From NCBI RefSeq assembly GCF_001635685.1, contig NZ_LWFF01000318.1:1-44891 (forward strand): a stretch of 44,891 bases of DNA, in the 5' to 3' direction. Source of the DNA: Erythrobacter sp. HI0063. Lineage in GTDB: Bacteria > Pseudomonadota > Alphaproteobacteria > Sphingomonadales > Sphingomonadaceae. The notes under the pieces were generated by a model that made no database searches, was not told the origin of the DNA, and saw nothing but the letters and a program-made list of their open reading frames with translations. Positions 16,331-23,891 of the stretch are shown in pieces (position 1 is the first letter of the stretch; the number at the start of each line of letters is the position of its first letter). The translations under genes and the position numbers were made by a program.

Positions 16331-17524
16331 TCACGCTTCATCTTCGGCTTCGTTTTCGATCGGCAGCAGCACCGCAACCCGTGTCCCTTCGCCCAGAGTG
16401 CTCTCTATGTCGAGCCTTCCGCGATGGCGTTCCACGATATGTTTGACGATCGCCAGCCCCAGGCCGGTCCCTCCCGAAGCGCGGCTGCGGCCCGGATCGG
16501 TGCGATAGAACCGGCGCGTGAGATGCGGGATGTGTTCCGGTGCAATGCCTTCCCCCTGATCGGCAACGGTCAGGCGCACGCGTTTGGAACCCTGCGGCTG
16601 CAGATGGATCGAAACCGGCGTATCCTCGCCACCGTATTTCAGCGCATTATCGACGAGGTTCCGCACCAATTGTTCGAGTTGCTGGACATCGCCGCAAACA
16701 GTGAAATCCGTTTCTGTCTCTATGGCCAGGCGCGCCGTTCGTTCAGGTCCGGCTGCGTCCAGTGCCGCACGCCGCACCAAAGCGGTGAAGTCGATAGGGT
16801 CGGAAGGCAGATCGTCCTTTTCCGCCTCGATACGCGATAAGGACATCAGATCGCTGACCAGATCCTGCAGCCGCCGCCCCTCGCGCTCGATCGTGCCGAG
16901 GAATCGTTTGGCCATTGCGGGATCGAGATCGTCGGCATCGTCCTGCAAGGTTTCGACATAGCCGAGGATCGAGGCCAGCGGCGTGCGCAGTTCGTGGCTG
17001 GCATTGGCGACGAAATCGGTGTGTGCGCGCGCCGTATCGGCCTCGGCGGTGCGGTTGACGAATTCGATGACTGCCATCCCGCCTTCGAGCGTCTTGCGAT
17101 TGATCCGCCAGATATCCTGCCGCCGCGCGAGCCCGCGGATGACGGCAAACCCGTCCGTGTCGCGATCGATCAGGGAGATCGCTTCGGGCTGGCGCAGGGC
17201 CATGCGCACATCCTGTTCGATGATGTGCGGGCCGAGCAGCTTGCGCGCGGCGCGGTTCGCCACGGCGACGCGGTTGCGCCGAGTCACGATGATGGGCGAA
17301 TCGGAAAATTCGAACAATTCCCCCATCCGTTCGGCTGACATCGCCTCCTGCTCCACACCGGCGCTGGGCGGCGGGGCGGGGGAGCCGACCATCCACAGCG
17401 TGCCCATCCACAGGAGCGTGACGGCGAAAGCGAGCGCGACGCCGGCTCCGCTTACGATCATGACGATACCCGCTGCCAAAGCGAGACCGGCTGCGGGCCA
17501 GGGGAAGCTCGTGCGATCGCCCAT
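16331..17524 (-). CDS. phoR: Phosphate regulon sensor histidine kinase PhoR
   Basis: 397 aa. Two N-terminal membrane helices (~10-46) with almost no periplasmic loop, a PAS domain (~65-160), a dimerisation/phosphoacceptor helix with His177 in ASHELRTPLA, and a HATPase_c domain with N box LVRNLVDNALKYGG and G boxes DQGEGIAP and GGTGLGLAIVKHI. The lack of a periplasmic sensor domain fits PhoR, which senses phosphate through PstSCAB-PhoU rather than directly. It is the first gene of the minus-strand Pho cluster, 119 bp before pstS, and is divergent from the Nramp-like gene. Position beside pst and phoB makes the assignment secure. Confidence 0.93.
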   Translation of the reverse strand: MGDRTSFPWPAAGLALAAGIVMIVSGAGVALAFAVTLLWMGTLWMVGSPAPPPSAGVEQEAMSAERMGELFEFSDSPIIVTRRNRVAVANRAARKLLGPHIIEQDVRMALRQPEAISLIDRDTDGFAVIRGLARRQDIWRINRKTLEGGMAVIEFVNRTAEADTARAHTDFVANASHELRTPLASILGYVETLQDDADDLDPAMAKRFLGTIEREGRRLQDLVSDLMSLSRIEAEKDDLPSDPIDFTALVRRAALDAAGPERTARLAIETETDFTVCGDVQQLEQLVRNLVDNALKYGGEDTPVSIHLQPQGSKRVRLTVADQGEGIAPEHIPHLTRRFYRTDPGRSRASGGTGLGLAIVKHIVERHRGRLDIESTLGEGTRVAVLLPIENEAEDEA

Positions 17525-17666
17525 ACACGCGCGCCTCTAGCGAGCCGGTGCCCGCCTGACCAGCCTCGCCATGACGGCCCGGCTGGAAGCATGCTGCCGA
17601 CGATAGATTGTCCACCGGCGCTCGCTTGCGCTATCGGATGCGGGAGGCCATTCGGGGGGAAAAGGT

Positions 17667-18947
17667 ATGAGCGATGGCGAGCTGACGGATCCGCCGCCCG
17701 AGCGGGCGAGGATGTGGCGCCATATCGGCCCCGGTATCGTGGTGGCCGCGACCGGTGTGGGTGCGGGCGATCTTGTCGCGACGCTGATTGCGGGATCGCG
17801 CTTCGGCTATGCGCTGCTGTGGGCGGCGATCCTGGGCTGCGTGGTCAAGATCGCCCTGTCGGAAGGCGCGGCGCGCTACCACCTCGCCACCGGGTCCACG
17901 ATTCTCGCAGGGTGGCGATCGCTGGGGCGATGGGCGGCGTGGTATTTCGGGATCTACGTCATCATCTGGGGCTTCATCTACGGAGCGACGGCGATGAGCG
18001 CGACGGCCCTGCCGCTCGCCGCGCTTTTTCCCGCCATACCCTTGCGCGCGTGGGCTATCGCAGCGGGGCTGTTCGGCTTCATCTTCGTGTTCTTCAATCG
18101 GTACGAGACGTTCGAGATCGTGATGAAGTGGCTGGTCGGCTTCATGTTCGTCATCATGGTCGGGCTGGCGATCCTGGTCGCACCGAACCTCGGCGATATG
18201 GCCGCAGGACTGACATTCGATCTGCCCGAAGGCTCGCTTTTCTACACGCTCGGCCTGATAGGCGGAGTCGGCGGCACGATCACGACGGCGGCCTATGGAT
18301 ATTGGACGCAGGCCAAGGGCTGGCGCGGCCTTCCATGGGTGCCGATGATGCGGACCGATAACGCGCTCGCATACATCGTCACCGGCCTGTTCGTCGTGGC
18401 CATGCTGATCGTGGGTGCGGAATTGCTGTATTCCGTCGGAATAGCGCTGGAAGACAGCGATCGCGGCCTGCTCGGCTTGTCCGAGGTGCTGTCAGAGCGG
18501 TTCGGCACGATCGTGGCGGTCCTGTTCCTGCTCGGCTTCGCGGCCACGTCGCTGTCCTCGCTATTGGGCGTGTGGCAGGGGATGAGCCTGTTTTTCTCCG
18601 ACTGGTGGTATCAGCTCAAATGCGCCGCTGCGAGCGATGAGGGCGGCAGCGATGAAGGAGGCCGCGAAGGCAGCGGGGCTTACCGCTTCTATCTCGCCTG
18701 GCTGACCTTCCCGCCCATGCTGCTGCTGTTCGCCGACCGCCCGTTTCTGCTGGTGATCGTCTACGGTGCGTTCGGCGCGCTGTTCATGCCGTTTCTGGCC
18801 ATCACGCTCCTGATCCTCAACAATTCGGATCGCGTCCCCGCCGCGGCGCGCAATGGCTGGCTGGCAAATGCCACGCTGGCGGGTTCGGCGCTCCTGTTCC
18901 TGGTGCTCGCGATCCAGCAGGTTGCGAACCTTGTGGGGCGGGCGTGA
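17667..18947 (+). CDS. Nramp-family (SLC11-like) metal transporter with altered metal-site motifs
   Basis: 426 aa, about 11 membrane helices. The N-terminus GPGIVVAATGVGAGDLVATLIAG matches Nramp TM1, but the metal-binding DPGN motif of classical MntH reads GAGD (residues 32-35). TM6 reads GGVGGTITTAAYGYW and lacks the MPH motif whose Met binds Mn/Fe. Nramp-related proteins without that Met are known to carry Mg2+ or Al3+ rather than transition metals, so Mg2+ or another hard cation is a reasonable guess. A Gly/Ser/Asp-rich cytoplasmic loop (SDEGGSDEGGREGSG) lies near residue 325. It is divergent from phoR with a 142-bp intergenic region in which I recognise no riboswitch. Family firm, substrate uncertain. 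Confidence 0.82.
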   Translation: MSDGELTDPPPERARMWRHIGPGIVVAATGVGAGDLVATLIAGSRFGYALLWAAILGCVVKIALSEGAARYHLATGSTILAGWRSLGRWAAWYFGIYVIIWGFIYGATAMSATALPLAALFPAIPLRAWAIAAGLFGFIFVFFNRYETFEIVMKWLVGFMFVIMVGLAILVAPNLGDMAAGLTFDLPEGSLFYTLGLIGGVGGTITTAAYGYWTQAKGWRGLPWVPMMRTDNALAYIVTGLFVVAMLIVGAELLYSVGIALEDSDRGLLGLSEVLSERFGTIVAVLFLLGFAATSLSSLLGVWQGMSLFFSDWWYQLKCAAASDEGGSDEGGREGSGAYRFYLAWLTFPPMLLLFADRPFLLVIVYGAFGALFMPFLAITLLILNNSDRVPAAARNGWLANATLAGSALLFLVLAIQQVANLVGRA

Positions 18948-18962
18948 GGATTTGGGAGTGGG

Positions 18963-19037
18963 TGGTGACCCCTACGGGAATCGAACCCGTGTTTCAGCCG
19001 TGAAAGGGCCGCGTCCTAACCGCTAGACGAAGGGGCC
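18963..19037 (-). tRNA. tRNA-Glu (anticodon UUC), second copy
   Basis: 75 nt including encoded CCA. The acceptor stem GGCCCCT pairs with AGGGGTC (one G-U pair). The anticodon loop CTTTCAC gives UUC, the T arm contains GGTTCGATTCC, and the discriminator is A. It is identical to the copy 76 bp upstream on the same strand. The Nramp-like gene's stop lies only 15 bp past the 3' end. Confidence 0.96.
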
Positions 19038-19113
19038 TTGCCAGATGCGCCGATGCAATAGAGCGCGCCGATGGATAACGGTGCGCGGATCGCAAACGCA
19101 AAAACGCCACCGA

Positions 19114-19188
19114 TGGTGACCCCTACGGGAATCGAACCCGTGTTTCAGCCGTGAAAGGGCCGCGTCCTAACCGCTAGACGAAGGGGCC
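19114..19188 (-). tRNA. tRNA-Glu (anticodon UUC), first copy
   Basis: Identical 75-nt sequence to the other tRNA-Glu, with the same arms, UUC anticodon and encoded CCA. It is the promoter-proximal copy, about 100 bp after recJ. The 76-bp spacer to the next copy shows no clear promoter, so the pair is probably co-transcribed and then processed. Confidence 0.96.
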
Positions 19189-19220
19189 AGTCCCGTTTCC
19201 GGGTCGGTGGCGTGGCCGGG

Positions 19221-19249
19221 CGTCTAATCGGCTCGTCCAAGCTCGTCAA
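19221..19249 (-). promoter_or_regulatory. Candidate promoter of the tandem tRNA-Glu genes
   Basis: On the minus strand TTGACG (19249-19244) and TAGACG (19226-19221) are separated by exactly 17 bp. A GC-rich stretch follows where transcription would start, typical of stable-RNA promoters under stringent control. The tRNA 5' end lies about 33 bp past the -10 box. Hexamers are seen; function is inferred. Confidence 0.5.
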
Positions 19250-19289
19250 GCCTTGGATCGCGGCAAATTTTCACGCGTCCGCAGGGCGC

Positions 19290-21080
19290 TCAATCGGCCC
19301 ATGCGGCGTCTTCCAGATGCAGTTCGGCAGAGGCGCGCTGGGCCCAATCGTCGATCTTGGCGCGGCCCGCCAGCCACAGCCTGCGTCCGCGTGTGCCATG
19401 CAGCAAGGTCTGGCCCAATTCGCTGTCCGCCATCCGAAACCCGATAGCCTTGAAGCTGCGCCCGTCGTCTCCTGCGGCAACGATGCGGACATGGCCGGTG
19501 CCCACCACGTCGCATTTGACCAGCCGCACCGGGCCGACCGCGAGCCGGGGGCCGGGCCAGCCCATGCCGAACGGCCCCGCGCCTTCGAGCGTCTCGACGA
19601 GATCGGGCACCAGTCCGCCCGGCGACACGGCGAGATCGAGCACGGTGGATTGTCCGGCGCTGGCCCGCGCCACATCTTTCGCCAACCGCTCGTCGAGCCA
19701 TTCGGCAAAGGCGTCGAGCCGGTCCGCCTCGATCGTCAGGCCTGCCGCCATGGCATGGCCGCCCCCTGCGACCAGCAGGCCGCTTTCGCGCGCCGCGATG
19801 ATCGCTGCGCCAAGATCTACGCCCGCGATGGAGCGACCCGATCCCTTGCCCTGGCCGGTCTCCTCGTCGATCGCGATGACGAGAGCGGGCTTGCCGGTCT
19901 TTTCCTTGATCCGCCCAGCGACGATCCCGATCACGCCGGGATGCCAGCCGCGCGCCGCCACGAGAGTGACCGCGCGGTTGTGCTGCGCGGCGAGCTGTTC
20001 TTCCGCCCCTTCCTGCACGGCGGCCTCGATCGCCCGGCGTTCGTCATTGAGCTGGGAGAGTTGCGCCGCGATGGCCTGCGCTTCTTCCGGGTCCTGCGTC
20101 GTCAGCAGGCGCACGCCCAGCGTCGATTCGCCCACGCGCCCTCCGGCATTGATCCGGGGGCCGAGCGCGAAGCCCAGGTCGCTGCAGGCAGGCGCGCGCT
20201 TCAGGCGGCTCGCATCGATCAGCGCCGCCATGCCCGTGTTCGCGCGGCGCGCCATCACCTTGAGGCCCTGCGCCACGAAAGCGCGGTTCAGCCCGTGCAG
20301 CGCGGCAACGTCCGCCACCGTGCCGAGCGCCACGAGGTCGAGCAGCCCCATCAGATCGGGCTCGCTCCGGCTTTCGAAAAAACCGCGCCTGCGCAGCGTG
20401 CGAACGAGCGCGATGCCGAGCAGGAACGCCACGCCGACGGCGGCGAGATGGCCATGCCCGGCGGCAAGATCGCTTTCATCGAGGCGGTTCGGATTGACCA
20501 GCGCCAGCGCGCGCGGAAGCTCGGCTGCGCATTTGTGGTGATCGACCACGATAACGTCCACGCCGGCATCGTGTGCCTGCTGTAAGGCGTCGAATGCCAT
20601 CGCCCCGCAATCGACCGTGACGACGAGGCTGCTGCCCTGTTCGCCGAGTTTCACCAGCGCCTCGCCCGAGGGGCCGTAGCCTTCGAGCAGGCGGTCCGGG
20701 ATATAGTAATCCGCTTCCACGCCAAGATCGCGCAACAAGCGGATCAGCAGTGCCGCGCTCGTCGCGCCGTCGACATCGTAATCGCCATAGACGGTGATCC
20801 GCTCCCCGCTCAGCACCGCCTGAGCGAGGCGATCGGCGGCGGTGTCCATATCGTTGAATTCGGACGGGTCGGGCAGAAAATCGCGCAAGGTGGGCGTACG
20901 ATTGCGCGTAAGATCGGCTTCCGCCACGCCGCGCGCCAGCAGCAGCTGGGTGACGATGTCGTGTGCCACGGTCGCGGTGCCGCCGCGCGACAAGTCCATG
21001 TTTCCGCCCCGCCAGCGCCATTTCTTGCCGGAAAGCGATCGCTCGATGCCGAGCACGGAAGGGGCAGTGTCTGTGGGCAT
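19290..21080 (-). CDS. recJ: Single-stranded-DNA-specific 5'-3' exonuclease RecJ
   Basis: 596 aa, the normal length. DHH phosphoesterase motifs are all present: motif I GDYDVDGATS (Asp100, Asp102, Asp104), motif II TVDCGA (~156-160), motif III DHH (180-182) and the DHHA1 motif GGGHAMAAG. An OB-fold C-terminal domain follows (GPFGMGWPGPRLAV). It resects 5' ends in the RecF pathway and acts in base-excision and mismatch repair. The start at 21080 is the first of several in-frame Met codons. The N-terminus lies back to back with the flavodoxin-like gene, whose start is ~80 bp away on the other strand. Confidence 0.95.
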   Translation of the reverse strand: MPTDTAPSVLGIERSLSGKKWRWRGGNMDLSRGGTATVAHDIVTQLLLARGVAEADLTRNRTPTLRDFLPDPSEFNDMDTAADRLAQAVLSGERITVYGDYDVDGATSAALLIRLLRDLGVEADYYIPDRLLEGYGPSGEALVKLGEQGSSLVVTVDCGAMAFDALQQAHDAGVDVIVVDHHKCAAELPRALALVNPNRLDESDLAAGHGHLAAVGVAFLLGIALVRTLRRRGFFESRSEPDLMGLLDLVALGTVADVAALHGLNRAFVAQGLKVMARRANTGMAALIDASRLKRAPACSDLGFALGPRINAGGRVGESTLGVRLLTTQDPEEAQAIAAQLSQLNDERRAIEAAVQEGAEEQLAAQHNRAVTLVAARGWHPGVIGIVAGRIKEKTGKPALVIAIDEETGQGKGSGRSIAGVDLGAAIIAARESGLLVAGGGHAMAAGLTIEADRLDAFAEWLDERLAKDVARASAGQSTVLDLAVSPGGLVPDLVETLEGAGPFGMGWPGPRLAVGPVRLVKCDVVGTGHVRIVAAGDDGRSFKAIGFRMADSELGQTLLHGTRGRRLWLAGRAKIDDWAQRASAELHLEDAAWAD

Positions 21081-21162
21081 GATGCGGATTTTAGGCGCCT
21101 TGGGGGGAACCGCAAGGGAGTGCGGATTGACAATCGACAGAGGTCAGCGATGCTGTGCCGCG

Positions 21163-21648
21163 ATGTCGCTCGCGCCACTCCTCATTGCCTGGCACAGCCG
21201 GACCGGCGCCAGCCGCGCCATGGCCGAAGCCGCGCGCGATGGAGCGGGCGAGGCGGCGCTGTGCCTTTCCGCCGAACAGGTCGAGCCGGATCACCTGCTG
21301 GCCGCGCGCGGCTATCTGTTCGTCTGTCCCGAAAATCTCGCGGCGATGAGCGGGATGATGAAGGACATGTTCGATCGCTGCTATTATCCCGTTCTCGGTA
21401 GGTTGGAGGGGCGCGCTTATGCGACCGTCATCGCCGCGGGATCGGACGGGGAGGGGGCACAGAGACAGCTCGACCGGATCGCCAAGGGCTGGCGCCTGAA
21501 GCGGGTGGCCGATCCGATGATCGTCAATTTCGAGGCGCAAACGCCCGAGCGTATTCTGGCGGACAAGACCGTCCCCGACGAAACGCTGGCAGAGTGCCGG
21601 GCGCTGGGCGAAGGCCTGGCGGAAGGCTTGTCGGCCGGTATCTTCTAA
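21163..21648 (+). CDS. Flavodoxin/NAD(P)H-dependent FMN reductase-like protein
   Basis: 161 aa from the ATG at 21163. LLIAWHSRTGASRAMAEA near the N-terminus is a flavodoxin-type FMN-phosphate loop (T/S-x-T-G). GYLFVCPENLAAMSGMMKDMFDRCYY matches the second flavin-contacting segment of the NADPH-dependent FMN reductase/WrbA fold. A small cytoplasmic flavoprotein of unknown partner. The frame is open to 20842, but that part lies antisense to recJ and lacks family similarity. No clear Shine-Dalgarno sequence precedes the start. The stop overlaps the stop of the convergent nitronate monooxygenase gene. Confidence 0.8.
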   Translation: MSLAPLLIAWHSRTGASRAMAEAARDGAGEAALCLSAEQVEPDHLLAARGYLFVCPENLAAMSGMMKDMFDRCYYPVLGRLEGRAYATVIAAGSDGEGAQRQLDRIAKGWRLKRVADPMIVNFEAQTPERILADKTVPDETLAECRALGEGLAEGLSAGIF

Positions 21649-22613
21649 CCGATATTCGCCATCAGCGAAGCCTTCGCTTCGTCGTATTCGATGGCCAACC
21701 GCTCGACCATGTCCGCGACCGGGCCGACCGACTTGACCGTCCCGATCCCCTGGCCGGAGCCCCAGATATCCTTCCAGGCCTTGGCTTTGGTGTTGCCGCC
21801 GCTGCCGAAATTCATCTTGCTGGGATCGCTCGTCGGCAGATCGTCGGGATCCATGCCCGCCGCTTCAATGCTGGAGCGCAGATAATTGCCGTGCACGCCG
21901 GTGAAGAGGTTGGTGTAGACGATGCCCGCCGCGTCCCCATCCACGATGCCTTGCTTGTAGCCCGGATCTGCATTCGCCTCGTCGGTCGCGATCCAGGGCG
22001 ATCCGATATAGGCGAAGTTCGCCCCCAGCGCCTGCGCCGCCAGGATCGAGCGGCCATGTCCGATCGAGCCGGACAGAGCGACCAGTCCGTCGAACCAGGC
22101 CCGGATTTCCTGCATCAGCGCGAAGGGGCTGAGCATGCCCGCGTGGCCGCCCGCACCTGCGGCGACCGGGATAAGGCCGTCCGCACCCTTTTCGATCGCC
22201 TTGCGCGCGAAGCGGTCGGTGATGACGTCGTGCATGGTGATCCCGCCCCAGCCGCGCACAGCGTCGAAGATCTCCTCGCGCGCGCCCAGAGAGGTGATGA
22301 CCAGCGGAACCTGCCATTTGGCGCAGGTCGCCATATCGGCCTCGATCCGGTCGTTCGAACGGTGGACGATCTGATTGACGGCAAAGGGCGCGGCGGGCCG
22401 GTCGGGATTGTCGCGATTATGCGCGGACAGCTCCTCGGTGATCTGGTGCAACCACTCGTCGAGCTGGACCTGAGGCCGGGCGTTGAGCGCCGGGAAGCTG
22501 CCGACGATTCCCGCCTTGCATTGGGCGATGACCAGTTCGGGTCCGGAAACGATGAACAGCGGCGAGCCGATCACCGGCAGACGCAGCCGATCGAAGGGGG
22601 CGGGCAGGGGCAT
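21645..22613 (-). CDS. Nitronate monooxygenase (2-nitropropane dioxygenase family)
   Basis: 322 aa TIM-barrel flavoprotein. The opening PVIGSPLFIVSGPELVIAQCKAG and the FMN-phosphate motif AGAGGHAGMLSP are diagnostic of the NMO/2-nitropropane dioxygenase family. Members oxidise alkyl nitronates such as propionate-3-nitronate to aldehydes, using FMN and oxygen. Substrate is not determinable here. It faces the flavodoxin-like gene and shares its stop sequence. The amidohydrolase gene lies 67 bp upstream on the same strand, so the two may be co-transcribed. Confidence 0.88.
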   Translation of the reverse strand: MPLPAPFDRLRLPVIGSPLFIVSGPELVIAQCKAGIVGSFPALNARPQVQLDEWLHQITEELSAHNRDNPDRPAAPFAVNQIVHRSNDRIEADMATCAKWQVPLVITSLGAREEIFDAVRGWGGITMHDVITDRFARKAIEKGADGLIPVAAGAGGHAGMLSPFALMQEIRAWFDGLVALSGSIGHGRSILAAQALGANFAYIGSPWIATDEANADPGYKQGIVDGDAAGIVYTNLFTGVHGNYLRSSIEAAGMDPDDLPTSDPSKMNFGSGGNTKAKAWKDIWGSGQGIGTVKSVGPVADMVERLAIEYDEAKASLMANIG

Positions 22614-22680
22614 GAGCGATCTCCTCTCGCGAATTTTCCGACCGGGTTATGGTGCGCCGCCCCCCTTGTCGAGACTGCCG

Positions 22681-23760
22681 TTACGGAAGGTCGGACAACT
22701 CGGGCAGGGTATGTGCGATATCGTAGGTGCGCGCGGCGTTGGTGCAGAACAAGGCGCGCTTCTCCTGCGCCGATGCGCCGGAGGCGAGGCGTTTGAACGC
22801 GTTCCACAGCACCGGATAGCTCGCGCCCCAGCGATCGACCGGGTAATTGCTCTCGAACATGGCTCGCTCGGTGCCGAAGGCTTCGATGCAGGTTTCGATA
22901 TAGGGCCGCCATAGATCGGCAAGCTCTTGGGATCCGCAGCCCTTCGCCGGTCCGTCCTCCGGCATGCCGCAGAACGACATGGCGAGCCCGCCGAGTTTTA
23001 CAGAGACATTGGGGCATTCGGCAATCGCGCGAATGCTGGCTCGCCAGCGTTCGAACGTCTCGGGCAGGGTGCCGGCATATTTCCCCATTCCGAGCGGCGT
23101 GCCGCAATGGTCGAGCACGATGGCCTGATCCGGAAAAGCACGGGCGAGCGCTAGGACATCGCCGAGCTGGGGTTCCAGCACCCAGGCATCGAAGGTCAGG
23201 CCGAATTGCGAAAAGGCCGAAAAACCGGCGCGAAAGGCATCGGAGCCATAAAGCCCCTCGGGCGCGTGGAAGGGAGGCCCGAGCACTTCCGGGTCGGCAT
23301 CCCAGGCGCCCGCGTGCCGGATGCCTTTGAAGCGTCCGTTTCCGGCGGCAATCAGCGCCTCGACCACCGGCGTGACCGCATCGCCCAGCGTGAGGTCCGC
23401 ATGGCCCACGATCCCGGCACAGGGACGATACTCGCCATAAAGCCCGCTAGCACCCTGCGCCGCGACGCCGTTCACATACTCGACCTCGCCGACGGGCTTC
23501 ATCGCCTGCTCGCGATCGGCGGCATAATAGGCGCCGCATTCCATGAAGACGGTCGCCAGCACGCGGTGCGAGGGTGCGTCCGGCGATCCGGCGCCGATAT
23601 CCGCTCGTAACGCATCGAAATCGTAATACGCCGCCCCTGCAATCGCTTCCAGAAACGGATGCCTGGGGGTGGGAAAGGCCGGAAGCAGCGGCCGCAAGTC
23701 CCACAGATGGTGATGAGGATCGACGATCGGCAAGTCGGGCTCGAGTATCGTTTCGGTCAT
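22681..23760 (-). CDS. Amidohydrolase-2 family metal-dependent hydrolase (lactonase-like)
   Basis: 359 aa. The first metal motif DPHHHLWD (residues 14-21), an inner-barrel His in VLDHCGTPLG and the late ESNYPVD motif with a metal-site Asp are typical of COG3618 TIM-barrel hydrolases, related to L-rhamnono-lactonase and 2-pyrone-4,6-dicarboxylate lactonase. Probably hydrolyses a sugar or ring lactone; substrate not readable. No signal peptide. It is divergent from the diguanylate cyclase gene across 131 bp of relatively AT-rich DNA, which should contain both promoters. I identify no clear operator there beyond a short AT palindrome at 23802-23811. Confidence 0.85.
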   Translation of the reverse strand: MTETILEPDLPIVDPHHHLWDLRPLLPAFPTPRHPFLEAIAGAAYYDFDALRADIGAGSPDAPSHRVLATVFMECGAYYAADREQAMKPVGEVEYVNGVAAQGASGLYGEYRPCAGIVGHADLTLGDAVTPVVEALIAAGNGRFKGIRHAGAWDADPEVLGPPFHAPEGLYGSDAFRAGFSAFSQFGLTFDAWVLEPQLGDVLALARAFPDQAIVLDHCGTPLGMGKYAGTLPETFERWRASIRAIAECPNVSVKLGGLAMSFCGMPEDGPAKGCGSQELADLWRPYIETCIEAFGTERAMFESNYPVDRWGASYPVLWNAFKRLASGASAQEKRALFCTNAARTYDIAHTLPELSDLP

Positions 23761-23891
23761 GGTCCAGTCTCTCCCTTGTCGATCGATGTTTGTAACACCT
23801 GAAATTAATTTGATGCCTCTACGTATTTTGCCGATTATGGCTTATTTCAGAATTTCGCGGTAGGGGCGCGGGCGTAGGCGGGGGTAATTAC

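Noticed and set aside
17525-17666. Metal riboswitch before the Nramp-like gene
   Set aside because: No M-box or yybP-like conserved elements recognised by eye.
18963-19188. Two 75-bp direct repeats as a mobile element or CRISPR
   Set aside because: They are complete, identical tRNA-Glu genes; only two copies exist.
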